Source of the DNA: Podochytrium sp. JEL0797 | Lineage: Eukaryota; Chytridiomycota; Chytridiomycetes; Chytridiales; Chytriomycetaceae | DNA: 11,469 bases | NCBI GenBank assembly: GCA_027596195.1 | Contig: JADGJG010000877.1 | Coordinates: 1 to 11,469, forward strand | Direction: 5' to 3' | Shown: in pieces, positions 1 to 7,970 of the stretch | How positions within the stretch are numbered: the first letter of the stretch is position 1 | Layout of the letters: each line of letters opens with the position of its first letter | Notes under the pieces: model-generated | Told to the model about the DNA's origin: nothing | The model's database searches: none | Seen by the model: only the letters and a program-made list of their open reading frames with translations | Program-made: the position numbers and the translations under genes

Positions 1-502
1 TTTCGTAGTCAAATGAATATATTCCGAATTTGATAGGTCTGATCTGGATCCGCACGGAGAAAAAGGACTATTAGCTTTATAGCAAGCTAAAAAGGACTGC
101 AAGCTGTGGCGACCAAAAAACGCTTGGGGCTTGTAGTGGAAGTGTAGAAGAGTTGCTGGATGGTTGTGGGCGTAGAAGAGCGAGGCGGGGAAGTGGTTTT
201 TGGTTGTAGAAGTTGAAGTGAGCCAAAAATATAAGAATGCTGAGAGAGACTGCTGTTTTGAGCTGCTGGCGAAAGCGAAGGAAGCCTCTTAATCTGTTGC
301 TGGGTTAGCTGTGATGAAGAGGCTTGAGGGTGACAAGCGGAATGCGGCTTTCTGGATTCCGCGAGGAGTTGGTGTTTTTGGGAGCAAAAATGCGCGGTTT
401 TATTCATGTGGCAGAGTTTGCCAAAAAAGCAAAGACAGAAAAGATTCGACTTTCTTTACTTTGCGGAGTTGAAGTGCGCGGTTGTTTCTGGATGAATTTT
501 GA

Positions 503-560
503 GTGCTTGGTATTTTGAGTGCTTGGCAAAGCTTATACGCTTGGCAGTTTGAGTGTCTCG
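503..560. repeat. Short imperfect direct repeats, unit TTTGAGTGCTTGG
   Basis: The string TTTGAGTGCTTGG occurs twice in close succession. A third, rearranged copy follows, in which CGCTTGGC precedes TTTGAGTG. The array is too short and too degenerate to call a proper satellite. It lies in a region without a supported gene. Confidence 0.45.
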
Positions 561-616
561 TATCATCTCTTATCGCAAGGGTTTCGATCCCAATCGGTTT
601 TTATCGTTTTATCTCG

Positions 617-735
617 CTGATGGTGCATGCAGTTGGTGCACGCGGGCTCTTTTCGTATGGTGATGGCATGTGCAGTTGTTTTCCTATGGTGATGGCGCGT
701 GCAGCTGGTGCATGTGGGATTCTTCCTCGATTTTC
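617..735. repeat. Degenerate minisatellite, about 42-bp unit, three copies
   Basis: Three head-to-tail units share the pattern GATGG-(T/C)GC(A/G)(T/C)GCAG(T/C)(T/G)GG. The first and third are about 42 bp. The middle one is shortened to about 29 bp. On the minus strand the array reads as a repeated Cys/His-rich peptide (CTSC, CTNC, HH), but I take that to be a by-product of the DNA repeat and not a zinc-binding protein. Confidence 0.5.
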
Positions 736-1393
736 CATTTTGAGTGGTTTGAGCGCTATAAGAGCGCGTGTTTTTTTCATTTTGTTGTTTCTTAGTTGAA
801 AATATAAACGTTTTCGAGCCTAATTGCTCCCTGCTTCTCCCTGGAACTCCTAATGGCACAAGTCCCAGTCTTGTATTCTCCTGTCCTTCCCTACTCTCAT
901 GCCCTCAGACTCGAGTCCTAACATCAAATTAATAGTTCCAACACGGAAAAAAGCAAAAAAAAACAAAAAGACATTCAAGCAGTCCCCACCAGCACTAAAA
1001 AATGCAAAAACTTGTGGTGCTTGATACTTAATCATTGAAGATTGTGGTGTAGCTTTAGCTAAGGTACTGCTGTGGATTCGTGGGGATTGAGGGCATGAGG
1101 TTTGGGTCGAAAAAACGCAAAAAGCGTTGGGTGCACTGGGCTCTGGTGAAGGCAGGATGGCTGCCTTGCTGGTTTTCTTAATAGGTCATTGTACTAATGT
1201 GTCTGGCATGGTTGCATGGAGCTCATTGGGGTGTTGTGCCTGATGCTTGCATTTGCGAACTTTTGGATGCCCCAATTTTTGAGTTGTTTTTGAAAGGCAG
1301 GTTTCATCATTTGAGGTTCCAACGAATGACGTGATGGTTAGATGGTTAGAGAGAATTGTCACCGGTGTTGTTTTGGTAAGCATGATTTACATT

Positions 1394-1565
1394 AGACTTG
1401 TGCCAGATTTTTATATTTAGCGCTTATTAGCGCTATTTATCGATAATTTATCGATATTATTGTCGCGACGGTAATTAGCTCTAATTGGCAATTAGCGAAA
1501 TAGCTGTAATTAGCGCTAAGTGCATGAGAAATTCGCTAATTAGCGATAAACTCGCGATAAATTAA
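1394..1565. repeat. Left terminal inverted repeat and subterminal motif cluster
   Basis: The outer 18 bp form the inverted repeat with the right end. After them comes an AT-rich cluster to about 1565 with repeated variants of TTAGCGCTA, ATCGATAA, CTAATTAGCGATAA and GCGATAAATTAA, in both orientations. Subterminal repeats of this kind are typical binding sites for transposon-encoded proteins; that role here is inference. Confidence 0.6.
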
Positions 1566-1932
1566 ATGAGTCCGAATTTCCATTTCCCTTTCTCCAGAGA
1601 AAAGATAAACGATAAAAATAACCCATGATCATCCCAAAACTCATCATGGTCTTCAACCGACAAATTTGTCTCATAACATGTTGTAATCCTCACTCGAAAG
1701 TCACGGCCCAACAGATTGGGAGCAGCATTTTCTGTCTTGATCCCCAAAGGCTTGTCCTCCTCCTTCTGCACCTTCTTCCCAGCAGTCACCATCTTTACAC
1801 AATTTCTCTTCTACATTTTCATGATTTCAACATCGGCTTTAAAATGTTCGTGTCTTTGACAGTCTGCACAAGTGTGTTTAGTCCACGTTACTTGTGGGTT
1901 TCATTTGATGGAGCCTGGTATTGATTGCCCAT
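1562..1932 (-). pseudogene. Myb/SANT-like transposon protein remnant, copy 1
   Basis: Reading leftward from ATG at 1932, the frame begins MGNQYQAPSNETHK and then stops. A 1-bp shift relative to copy 2 restores a frame that contains VTWTK, a usual opening of Myb/SANT-like domains. That frame crosses one more TAG before 1792 and continues open to 1562. The distal part contains a run ending DEFWDDHG, which resembles the DEFW...G segment near the end of trihelix-like domains of Harbinger accessory proteins. There are two disabling changes (one frameshift, one stop). The similarity is judged by eye from short motifs only. The gene would have encoded the DNA-binding partner of the transposase. Confidence 0.5.
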
Positions 1933-2086
1933 ACTTCACCTATGTATTGCGCACGGATGCGCGAGATGCCCTGAAACTGTGCAGCTTGGTTAGTTGCTGG
2001 TTGACGTGGTCGTAATCAAAAAGACACTACCATTTTTGGTGAAGTGAAGAATGGCGCTTCATTGCCATACATGATGGTGGGGGTGT

Positions 2087-2521
2087 TTGATGGCCTTTTT
2101 GCCCATTTTCACTTGCTTTTGGGAGGGGGTGGTAAGCGGATTCCGACCTTGGGAAGGAAAAGATTCATGCAGTCATTTGAAGTATTTGAATGGCAGTTTG
2201 GCAAGTTTTTCGTTTGCAGTAATTCATCTCGCGCAAACATGGCTGACTGACAGCTTTGCACAAGATGCATGTGAGCATCGACAGGTCCAAAGACCAAAGG
2301 AGGTGAATGGTAATGTCTCCGTGGTTGCGTGTTGCTGATCAATTTGTGGATGTTCAAGGATGCTGTGCCTGTCATGAGCATATGTGTTTGAGGCTCTGGC
2401 TCCAGGGGAACAGGTTCTAGCAGATGAGGGCTACATTGGCATTGTTCAAGTGATCGCGAAACCAGCCTCCTCTCACCCCTTTCCAGTAGTTGTCAAACAC
2501 TTGTTTGGGTACCTCAAGTGA
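2087..2521 (+). pseudogene. HARBI1-like DDE transposase remnant
   Basis: The + strand holds pieces of a DDE_Tnp_4/HARBI1-type nuclease in order, but in different frames. The stretch to 2338 ends with VQRPKEVNGNVSVVACC. A shifted segment then reads ADQFVDVQGCCACHEH, matching the position of the family's G-x-x-HD motif with Asp changed to Glu. A final segment (2387-2521) reads PGEQVLADEGYIG and ends VVVKHLFGYLK before TGA. LADEGY is the typical third-strand motif of the family, and the end matches the V-E-x-x-FG-x-LK block, with Lys where the catalytic Glu is expected. There are at least two frame changes, and no start or N-terminal helix-turn-helix was identified. The left boundary is uncertain. 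Confidence 0.6.
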
Positions 2522-2527
2522 TACTCT

Positions 2528-2629
2528 TCAATAAAACACACAAATCGAATTCGCGATGTTGCGAGCGCGTTTGGTCCACGTGGCATGCGGAATTCGTATC
2601 TCTGGAGCCTGGTGAAACTGATTGTTCAT
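2528..2629 (-). pseudogene. Myb/SANT-like transposon protein 5' fragment, copy 2
   Basis: From ATG at 2629 the frame reads MNNQFHQAPEIRIPHATWTK, then loses similarity and stops at 2528. It is the same gene start as copy 1 (M-x-NQ, QAP, TWTK in common). Some 5' flank is also shared: ACATAG(G/A) and a GT directly before the ATG. Only about 100 bp of coding sequence is recognisable. It lies just beyond the end of the transposase remnant and points toward it. Confidence 0.5.
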
Positions 2630-2689
2630 ACTACGTCTATGTACACGCTTGAGAATCAGCAACGGTTTCCTTAGTTAATTTTAATTACT

Positions 2690-2840
2690 CGAATAGAAAA
2701 ATATTTTTTTTTGGACGACGATAACGGTATTATTTATCGCTAAAGATTGTCGATAAATAGCGATATTTGACGATAATTTTTACTGCTAATTATCGGGGTA
2801 TTAGCACTAACGGTAATTCGGTAAAATCCGGCACATGTCT
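2690..2840. repeat. Right subterminal motif cluster and terminal inverted repeat
   Basis: An AT-rich run holds ATTTATCGCTAA, GTCGATAAATAGCGATA, GACGATAAT and CTAATTATCGG, and ends in the 18-bp inverted repeat at 2823-2840. Motif content mirrors the left end in inverted orientation, but base-by-base alignment is weak beyond the outer 18 bp, as expected for an old copy. Confidence 0.55.
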
Positions 2841-3179
2841 ATTGGTGACTGTGTTTTTGGCATGGAATAATTCGAAAATCGCGTTTTGCTTTCTCTCGCA
2901 TGATGTGTTGTTGGCGTAATTTTTGCGTATCTTTTCATTATTTGTTTCATTTTTTGACTGGGTTACCGAGATTCCAGTTGCTGCTGCAAATCATTCCGCA
3001 TGCCCACAAACACACTCTCTATGCTTTTAATTGGAAGCAGCTAAAAATTTAGAATGCTAGAGTTTTTAAGAAAATGGGGAGTGTTTTAAAGAATAAGTCA
3101 ATTTATTAGATGATAATGATGGTGGTTGGAGTTTCAGAAACAAGTGATTTTGTTGCTTTCAACGAGCGAATTTAAGTAT
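2841..3179. other. AT-rich intergenic stretch, no feature seen
   Basis: This sequence lies between the transposon's right end and the 3' end of the oxidoreductase gene. It is AT-rich, with no open frame, repeat or RNA gene that I can support. Its right part is probably the 3' untranslated and termination region of the minus-strand gene. Confidence 0.5.
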
Positions 3180-3185
3180 TTTATT
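3180..3185 (-). terminator. AATAAA polyadenylation-signal match
   Basis: The minus strand has AATAAA two bases after the TGA of the oxidoreductase gene. It is a perfect match to the canonical polyadenylation signal and implies a very short 3' UTR if used. An AT-rich region also occurs by chance here, so use is unproven. Confidence 0.35.
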
Positions 3186-3187
3186 CA

Positions 3188-4210
3188 TCATTTTCCCATT
3201 TCCTTGATATCAGCATCACTAAATTCGGAGACGATGGTGTCTTTTTGATTCTCAAAATCAGAAATCATTGCTCTTGCCACAGACTCAACAGGAACCTGTG
3301 GAGGGGGGGGGGGGGGGGGGGGGGAAAAACAAACGAAGGTGGGTTGGGGGAGGGGGGGGGTGGTGTCGTGCAGGAGAGAAGAACAGCAAGGCTCTCCCAC
3401 ATTCTTGAAGCAGAACCTCTGTTGAGCAGGCCAGGGCGAAAGATGGACAAATGCGGCAATTTAAAGGCTTTGACGGCCTCTTCGATCTCGCCCTTGGTTT
3501 TCATATAAAGGAACCAGCTGTCTTTGTTGGCTCCCTGTGTTTATCAAGTCAATGATTCGAAGAGGCGACAAAGGTGTGACGTACCACTGAGGTCAACAAG
3601 CCGAAATATTGCGTTCCAGCCTCCTTGGCGCATCTGGCACCAGCTTCCGCATAATCGAAATCAACTAACAACTGGTATTAGCGGATATGAAGGAAAAGGC
3701 GGGCGGTGAATTCTCCACCTTTGCGGAAGGCTTCGGCGGATCCCGCATCTGCAAAGTCAACAAATGAGCACAGGCAGATTGAAATTCAACGGAATGGATT
3801 ATACCTCCCCTCGTAGTTCCGAGGCAACAGAAAACCGCATTAACAGCTTTCCCTTCGGATTCAACGTCCTCTTTCTTGAGGTTCTCAAAATCAACGACAC
3901 GAATGGAGAGCTTCGCATTTGCGGCGACATCCGACGGATCCATGTTAAACTTTTCCTGCTTCGCAGCAGCGTCGAGGTCTCTGCGCGTGATGGCAATGAC
4001 GTTCGAGCAGCGCTCGTTCTGCAACAGCTGAGTCACGACTTGGGATCCAACAGCACCAGTGGATCCGAAGACCAGGGCCTCGAATTTAAGCGGCTTAGGT
4101 TGGGTCATTGTGGAGAAGAAGGAGTGGACGGTGCGGCGTTCGGTGGTGGCGAGATGAAAAGCTGTGGCTGAGGATCCGACGAGAACGGCAGTTCTTTTCC
4201 ACGCAAACAT
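3188..4210 (-). CDS. FMP52: HTATIP2/Fmp52-like NAD(P)-binding oxidoreductase, probably mitochondrial
   Basis: The spliced protein has 257 residues. Exons are 4210-3805, 3748-3719 (30 bp), 3664-3585, 3534-3385 and 3295-3188; frames close at each GT-AG junction. It is an atypical short-chain dehydrogenase of the TIP30/HTATIP2 family, whose yeast member Fmp52 sits at mitochondria. A basic, hydroxyl-rich leader (about residues 1-34, then Met35) looks like a mitochondrial presequence. The nucleotide-binding loop is GSTGAVGS (49-56). The family hallmark CCLGTTRG (128-135) runs across into DAGSAEAFRKVDFDYA. Ser171 (LLTSVGA), Tyr182 and Lys186 (YMKTK) are the expected catalytic set, and FRPGLLNRG follows at 204. 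The last junction (intron 3384-3296, donor GTTCTT) is the least sure, because the intron is C-rich and repetitive. The gene is divergent from BRE1. Natural substrate is unknown. Confidence 0.85.
3296..3384 (-). repeat. Intron 4 of the oxidoreductase gene with a 22-nt homopolymer
   Basis: On the + strand 3303-3324 is an unbroken run of 22 G, and 3352-3360 is a run of 9 G. In the sense of the gene (minus strand) these are C runs, and the long one lies directly before the acceptor TCCACAG, in the place of the polypyrimidine tract. Both flanking frames also read as proline runs, so an intron-retained reading with a length change in the tract cannot be excluded. Homopolymer length in the assembly may be inaccurate. 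Confidence 0.7.
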
Positions 4211-4407
4211 TCTTGAATCGCTATTCCTTCACGGAATATAATGATCTCCGAAAGAACTCATATTCCCACCCGCAATGCGATGCGATTCCTAGTGCAAAGC
4301 CTTTATAGTGCCATCCCTGGGTTCCCTCCCAATCCTTCTTGACTCCATCAAGATCACAAGGTGACCGAAAAAGCAAAGACAAAAAAAAACCAGCAACTCG
4401 CCCCCAA
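4211..4407. promoter_or_regulatory. Divergent promoter region, FMP52-like / BRE1
   Basis: This 197-bp gap separates the two divergent start codons and must hold both promoters unless transcripts overlap. On the + side there is a TATA-like TTTATAG about 105 bp before the BRE1 ATG. An A-rich tract (AAAGACAAAAAAAAA) lies about 20 to 35 bp upstream of it. On the FMP52 side, TTCTTGAA overlaps the start codon, followed by ATTCC-5-GGAAT (4223-4237). These resemble heat-shock-factor half-sites (TTC/GAA alternation), but spacing is irregular. Confidence 0.5.
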
Positions 4408-7400
4408 ATGAAGCGGCTGTTCCGCACCGCATCCAGCGACCCCGCCAAGCGAGACCCCGACACGCACCCGCACAAGCTCGCACGCACCGACGATGGCTCC
4501 GCCGATGCCGCCCTGTACAAACACAAAGATCTGCTTGCTGACCCCGTAAGCACCCTGTTGTTTGCCCCTGCTCGCTGTACACGACCCTTACGGTGACCAC
4601 CAGGACCCCACCACGGCGTTCCAGAAGAACGCTATCTACCGGCGCATGCTCGAGTACCGCCGGCTGTACCAGGACTCGCTGGCCAAGAGCCAGTCCCTCG
4701 AGGACAAACAGCGGGACTTTGACCAGTGCTTGCTCTCGTTTGTGCAGTGTTTGTCGCAGGTGAGCCCTTGTTCGTTGCTGTCTCCGTTGTTTAAAAAGTA
4801 TGCATCAAAAAACCCAATGCCCTAACAGAGCTTAAAAACACCGCACAGATCTCAGAGGACCTGTCCATGCTGAAGGGACTGGATGATGCGGATGTGAAAA
4901 GCTCAGCGTTTGGTGCGTAGCGATGGACCACACATCCCGGTGTCATCCGCAGCCCAATGTCGAACCTAATGACCGCTTTTTTTCGCTTTTAGACTCCTCG
5001 TTCATCCGCGCGCTCGTGGACGGATCCTCTCCATCTACGGCGAACCAATCACTCGACTCGTGTCGAGCAGATATCCGCAAACACATCTCCCAAGTCGCCG
5101 CGTTGCTTCATTCAAATCGCTCCACACCGTCCAACGATCAGCTCGATCAACTGCAAGCACGATGCCACACCTTATCAATTGAGGTTTGATTTTTTGGATA
5201 CCGTGGCCAACCTCTTTCGGTTGCTGATTGTTTTTTTTCCAATCCTGCACCGCAGAACTCGGACCTCAAATCGACAACCACGTTCCAAGACCAGCGCATC
5301 CATGACCTTGTTCATGACCTGGAAACTGTCAAAGCAGCCAAAATCATTGTCGAGCGCAAATACGACCGTATAAAGCTTTCGAACGAACCGCCCCACGTGT
5401 CCACAAATTCCGACAGCAACGGCAACTCCTCAACACAAGCATCACATCCAAATTCAGCAGGTCCTTCCTCTGCTCCTGTGGATTTTCGAGGGGCAACATT
5501 GCCGAATGGCGGAGACGCTGGTTCCGTCATGGCGGCTGCTAATGCTGCGGCAGCGAGTGAATGGGAAACGCTTGCTCAGTCTCGGTTGAAGGAGGTGGAG
5601 GAGCTGAAGAACCAGAAGCTTGAGATTTCGCAAGCGTTTGAAGCGTTCAAAATCAACAACGTGGGTTTTTCCGCCTCTCCCTCTCCCGTTTCGACTCGAA
5701 CCATGGCTCTAATCGACGCCAATATTTCAGGGATTTCAACAAGGCGAGCCTGTGGTGCGTCAGTCGCTGTTGTCGCTTGCCGAAGAACGGGCCGAAATTG
5801 CGCAACAAAACTTCTTGGTCCACCAAAAACGGTACAACGATATGCAGATGGAGCTACAGGAGCTGAAGCAAGAGCAAGGCAAATTCAAGGAGATGATTGA
5901 GGTTCGTCGAATGTTTTGTTTTGCCGTCACGATGAACTGGCGCTCACATTTTGGGCGTGTCCTCAGGGCGAAGAGCTCGCACGTCGGAAGGGATTTGAAT
6001 CTGAAATGAAACGGTTGGAACTCGAAGCCACTCGTTATCGAACGCAACGGGACAGCTTGCAGGAGGCCTTTCAGCTACAAAAAGAGAAGGATGCCTTTGA
6101 GACGCACCAACATCAAGAGATCAAATTTCTCGCCGGATCGCAGAAGGGACGAATCCAGGAGTTGGAAAGCAGCATTGAGCGGCTCAAGATGAAATTGGTC
6201 ATCAATGACACGGATGGGTTTTTGCGCGAGTTTTTCTTTGGCGATGCGATGGAGGAGGGGGAGAGTGCGAACGGTGGGGCGGGCAATATCTTTACTGAAC
6301 TCAAGAAGCGACTCGAGTATGTATTTTGTTGTTTGTTTGCGGAAGCGGACGCTTTTGCGTTTTGACTTCGTCTGACCCCCACTTTCCTCAACAGTGCTTC
6401 CGAAGCAAAGGCGCTCCAACTCGAACAACTCCTTGCGTCGTTCGAATCAGCAACAACGGATACCCGCGAAAAGACGCATATCCTTGCCTCGGAAAGTTCC
6501 CTAAAGTCCGAACTCGAAAAAGTGCAGGCCGAACTGGCATCGTTGGACCCCGCGGCTTCCAAACTTGTTTCGGAATTGGAAGTCAAGATTGATTTCTACC
6601 AAAAGGTTCGGATTTATCTCCCTCCCGCTGTGAGGCCGCGTGCGTGTTTCTTAACGAACCAAATCTCCTACTTACTTTTTGTAGAGTGAAGCGCGATTGA
6701 TTCACGAAATTGAAATGCTGTCGGCGGCGTGGACAGATTTGGAGACGCAGAATCAGCGAAAGGTTTTCAACTTGACGGAAAAGGAGGATCAAATCTCGAG
6801 GTTGATTGCCGAGGTGAGAAGCGATTTTGCAGTCTATTTGCACGAACGCGACTTTCTGACTTTGCTTTTGCTCCTTTCTCAGAGAACCAAATTTGACCAA
6901 AAGTGCGAGAAGCTCACCAAAGAACGCAACATGATCAACAACCAAGTGATTGCGTTGAAGCGTCAATCGGAAAGGCAGTTGGAGCAGATTCGAAAGTTGG
7001 AGGAGCGGGAGAGGTTGCTGAATATTCAGTTGGTACGTGTTGGAGTTTTTGGTTTTGGAGGCTCTGTTTGTATTCTCGAGTTTCTGATCCTCTATTTTTT
7101 TGGTCCCCGTTTTTAGCAAGCTCTGGAGAAGGATTTGTCAGTCAAGACTGTCGCGGCGGATTTGCACCGGAGGAAGGTTACGGAGTTGAACCAGAAGCAG
7201 GCAGAATTGGTGGACAAGCTCGACAAATTGCACGCCAAGTTCATGGAGGTGGGGCGGCTCTGTTTGTTTTTGATTACCCCTTCTTTCGAGGCTCACATAT
7301 TTTTGATAGGCTGAGCGCGTGTTGGCGGAAAAGATGAAGCTCATGTCGGACGACGCGCACGCCCAACGGCGGTTGCTCGAGAGGATCGAGGTGTTGAAGA

Positions 7401-7715
7401 AGAAGTTGGAAAGTCAGCCAAAGACGAGCGAAATGGCGGATTCGTATCTTCAGCAAGAGAACGAGGACCTCAAGGTAACGCGTTTGCGTGTTTCCCTGGG
7501 TTGGTTTTTTTCAAAAGTGTTGACTCTTTTTTGCACACCAGCTCCTCGTCAAATGCTCTGCCTGCAGCACCAACTTCAAATCACATATCCTCACCAAGTG
7601 CATGCACACGTTTTGCAAATCGTGCTTGGATGATTTGGTCAACTCGCGGCAGCGAAAATGTCCAAAGTGCGCGAATCCATTTGGGCACGCGGATATCCGA
7701 CCGTTTTACTTGTGA
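4408..7715 (+). CDS. BRE1: BRE1 E3 ubiquitin-protein ligase for histone H2B
   Basis: Thirteen exons give 811 residues: 4408-4545, 4604-4759, 4849-4912, 4993-5183, 5256-5660, 5731-5901, 5967-6316, 6395-6605, 6685-6813, 6883-7032, 7117-7248, 7310-7474, 7542-7715. All introns are GT-AG (58-89 bp) and the frame closes across each. Bre1/RNF20 works with Rad6 to monoubiquitinate histone H2B in transcribed chromatin. Nearly the whole protein is charged, Glu/Lys/Leu-rich coiled coil. The C-terminus is a C3HC4 RING: C759, C762, C774, H776, C779, C782, C794, C797, followed by the Bre1-typical FGHADIRPFYL end. A Ser/Asn/Ala-rich linker (about 224-283) interrupts the coiled coil. The N-terminus (MKRLFRTASSDPAKR) starts at the first ATG in frame. 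Length is in the family's range. Exon borders are hand-called; no transcript was seen. Confidence 0.9.
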
Positions 7716-7970
7716 TTTTTTTTCTTTGTTTATGTGGTTGCGATGAAAGGAGGCTCTTTTTGCGAATAAGACATCAAATTTATTTAAGCGGTTGTTGTTC
7801 AATTCGTCGACATACGCAGTGGTTGTTGCTGAAGAAAGGGTTCCGGAGCGTCCGCGTTTTGCGGGGTTTAAATGCGGGTCTTCGAATGCCGGGTCATCCC
7901 TCTTCACGCACGCGTTTCTGTCGGTCTCGATTGCAAGAAAAACAATTTTTACTGTATTTACTCTCTCGCA
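7716..7970. other. Convergent intergenic region, BRE1 / CTK3
   Basis: The two genes end tail to tail with 255 bp between stop codons. The gap must hold both 3' UTRs and terminators. Its centre is occupied by a decayed copy of part of the CTK3 last exon (7801-7930). Possible weak A-rich signals are GAATAA (+ strand, 7763) and AGTAAA (minus strand, just after the CTK3 stop), but neither is canonical. Confidence 0.6.
7801..7930 (-). pseudogene. Decayed duplicate of part of the CTK3 last exon
   Basis: The minus strand here repeats 8083-8221, inside the last exon of the CTK3-like gene, about 285 bp away in the same orientation. By eye the best 90 bp are about 85% identical. The copy reads DDPAFEDPHLNPAKRGRSG, against PDPAFEDPHFNPAKRGRSG in the gene. 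An 11-nt loss (the bases GTACCGCCCAG of the gene) puts its upstream part, DRQKRVREEG, out of frame, and a 3-nt gain adds a Thr. It has no start codon or domain of its own and lies after the gene's stop codon. A role as an alternative last exon is possible in principle, but the frameshift argues against it. Confidence 0.75.

Larger units (their letters stand above)
1..1393. other. Gene-poor stretch, no supported gene
   Basis: I see no convincing coding region here on either strand. The open frames are short and low in complexity, and they match no family I recognise. The stretch holds two small imperfect repeats (503-560 and 617-735, listed separately). It ends just outside the left terminal inverted repeat of the decayed transposon. 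No tRNA or rRNA was recognised. It could be transposon-rich intergenic sequence, or the flank of a gene to the left of the window. Confidence 0.5.
1394..2840. mobile_element. Decayed PIF/Harbinger-like DNA transposon with terminal inverted repeats
   Basis: The left end (1394-1411) reads AGACTTGTGCCAGATTTT. The reverse complement of the right end (2823-2840) reads AGACATGTGCCGGATTTT, so the two match at 16 of 18 positions in inverted orientation. The trinucleotide ATT directly flanks both ends, which would fit a 3-bp target duplication; TA just inside ATT is an alternative reading. Both subterminal regions are rich in TAGCG/CGATAAAT motifs. Inside lie remnants of a DDE transposase on the + strand and of a Myb/SANT-like protein on the - strand. 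This is the two-gene content known for PIF/Harbinger elements. All remnants carry stops or frameshifts, so the copy should be immobile. Family assignment is by eye and could be wrong at superfamily level. Confidence 0.65.

Noticed and set aside
87..407. Open frame of 106 codons on the minus strand
   Set aside because: Composition is Ser/Thr/Gln/Pro-rich and low in complexity, with no recognisable domain and no sign of splicing to neighbours.
566..600. Possible tRNA T-arm/B-box (GGGTTTCGATCCC)
   Set aside because: The preceding 70 bases form no acceptor, D or anticodon stems and contain short repeats, so it is not a tRNA.
850..1035. Minus-strand open frame starting MIKYQAP, resembling the QAP starts of the Myb-like fragments
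   Set aside because: Similarity covers only four residues (YQAP), and the DNA around it does not align with either transposon copy.
1186..1383. Minus-strand open frame of 65 codons ending 10 bp outside the transposon
   Set aside because: Protein-like in places, but no family match; it is short, isolated and lies in decayed repeat-rich DNA.
4339..4407. In-frame extension of BRE1 upstream to 4339
   Set aside because: It would need a TTG start; the first ATG is at 4408 and the extension is a Lys/Ser-rich, promoter-like stretch.
4821..4830. Earlier acceptors (CTAACAG, AGAG) in BRE1 intron 2
   Set aside because: Using them adds 18 or 20 nt; the 20-nt choice breaks the frame and the 18-nt choice adds unconserved residues. 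CTAAC fits better as the branch site for the acceptor at 4848.
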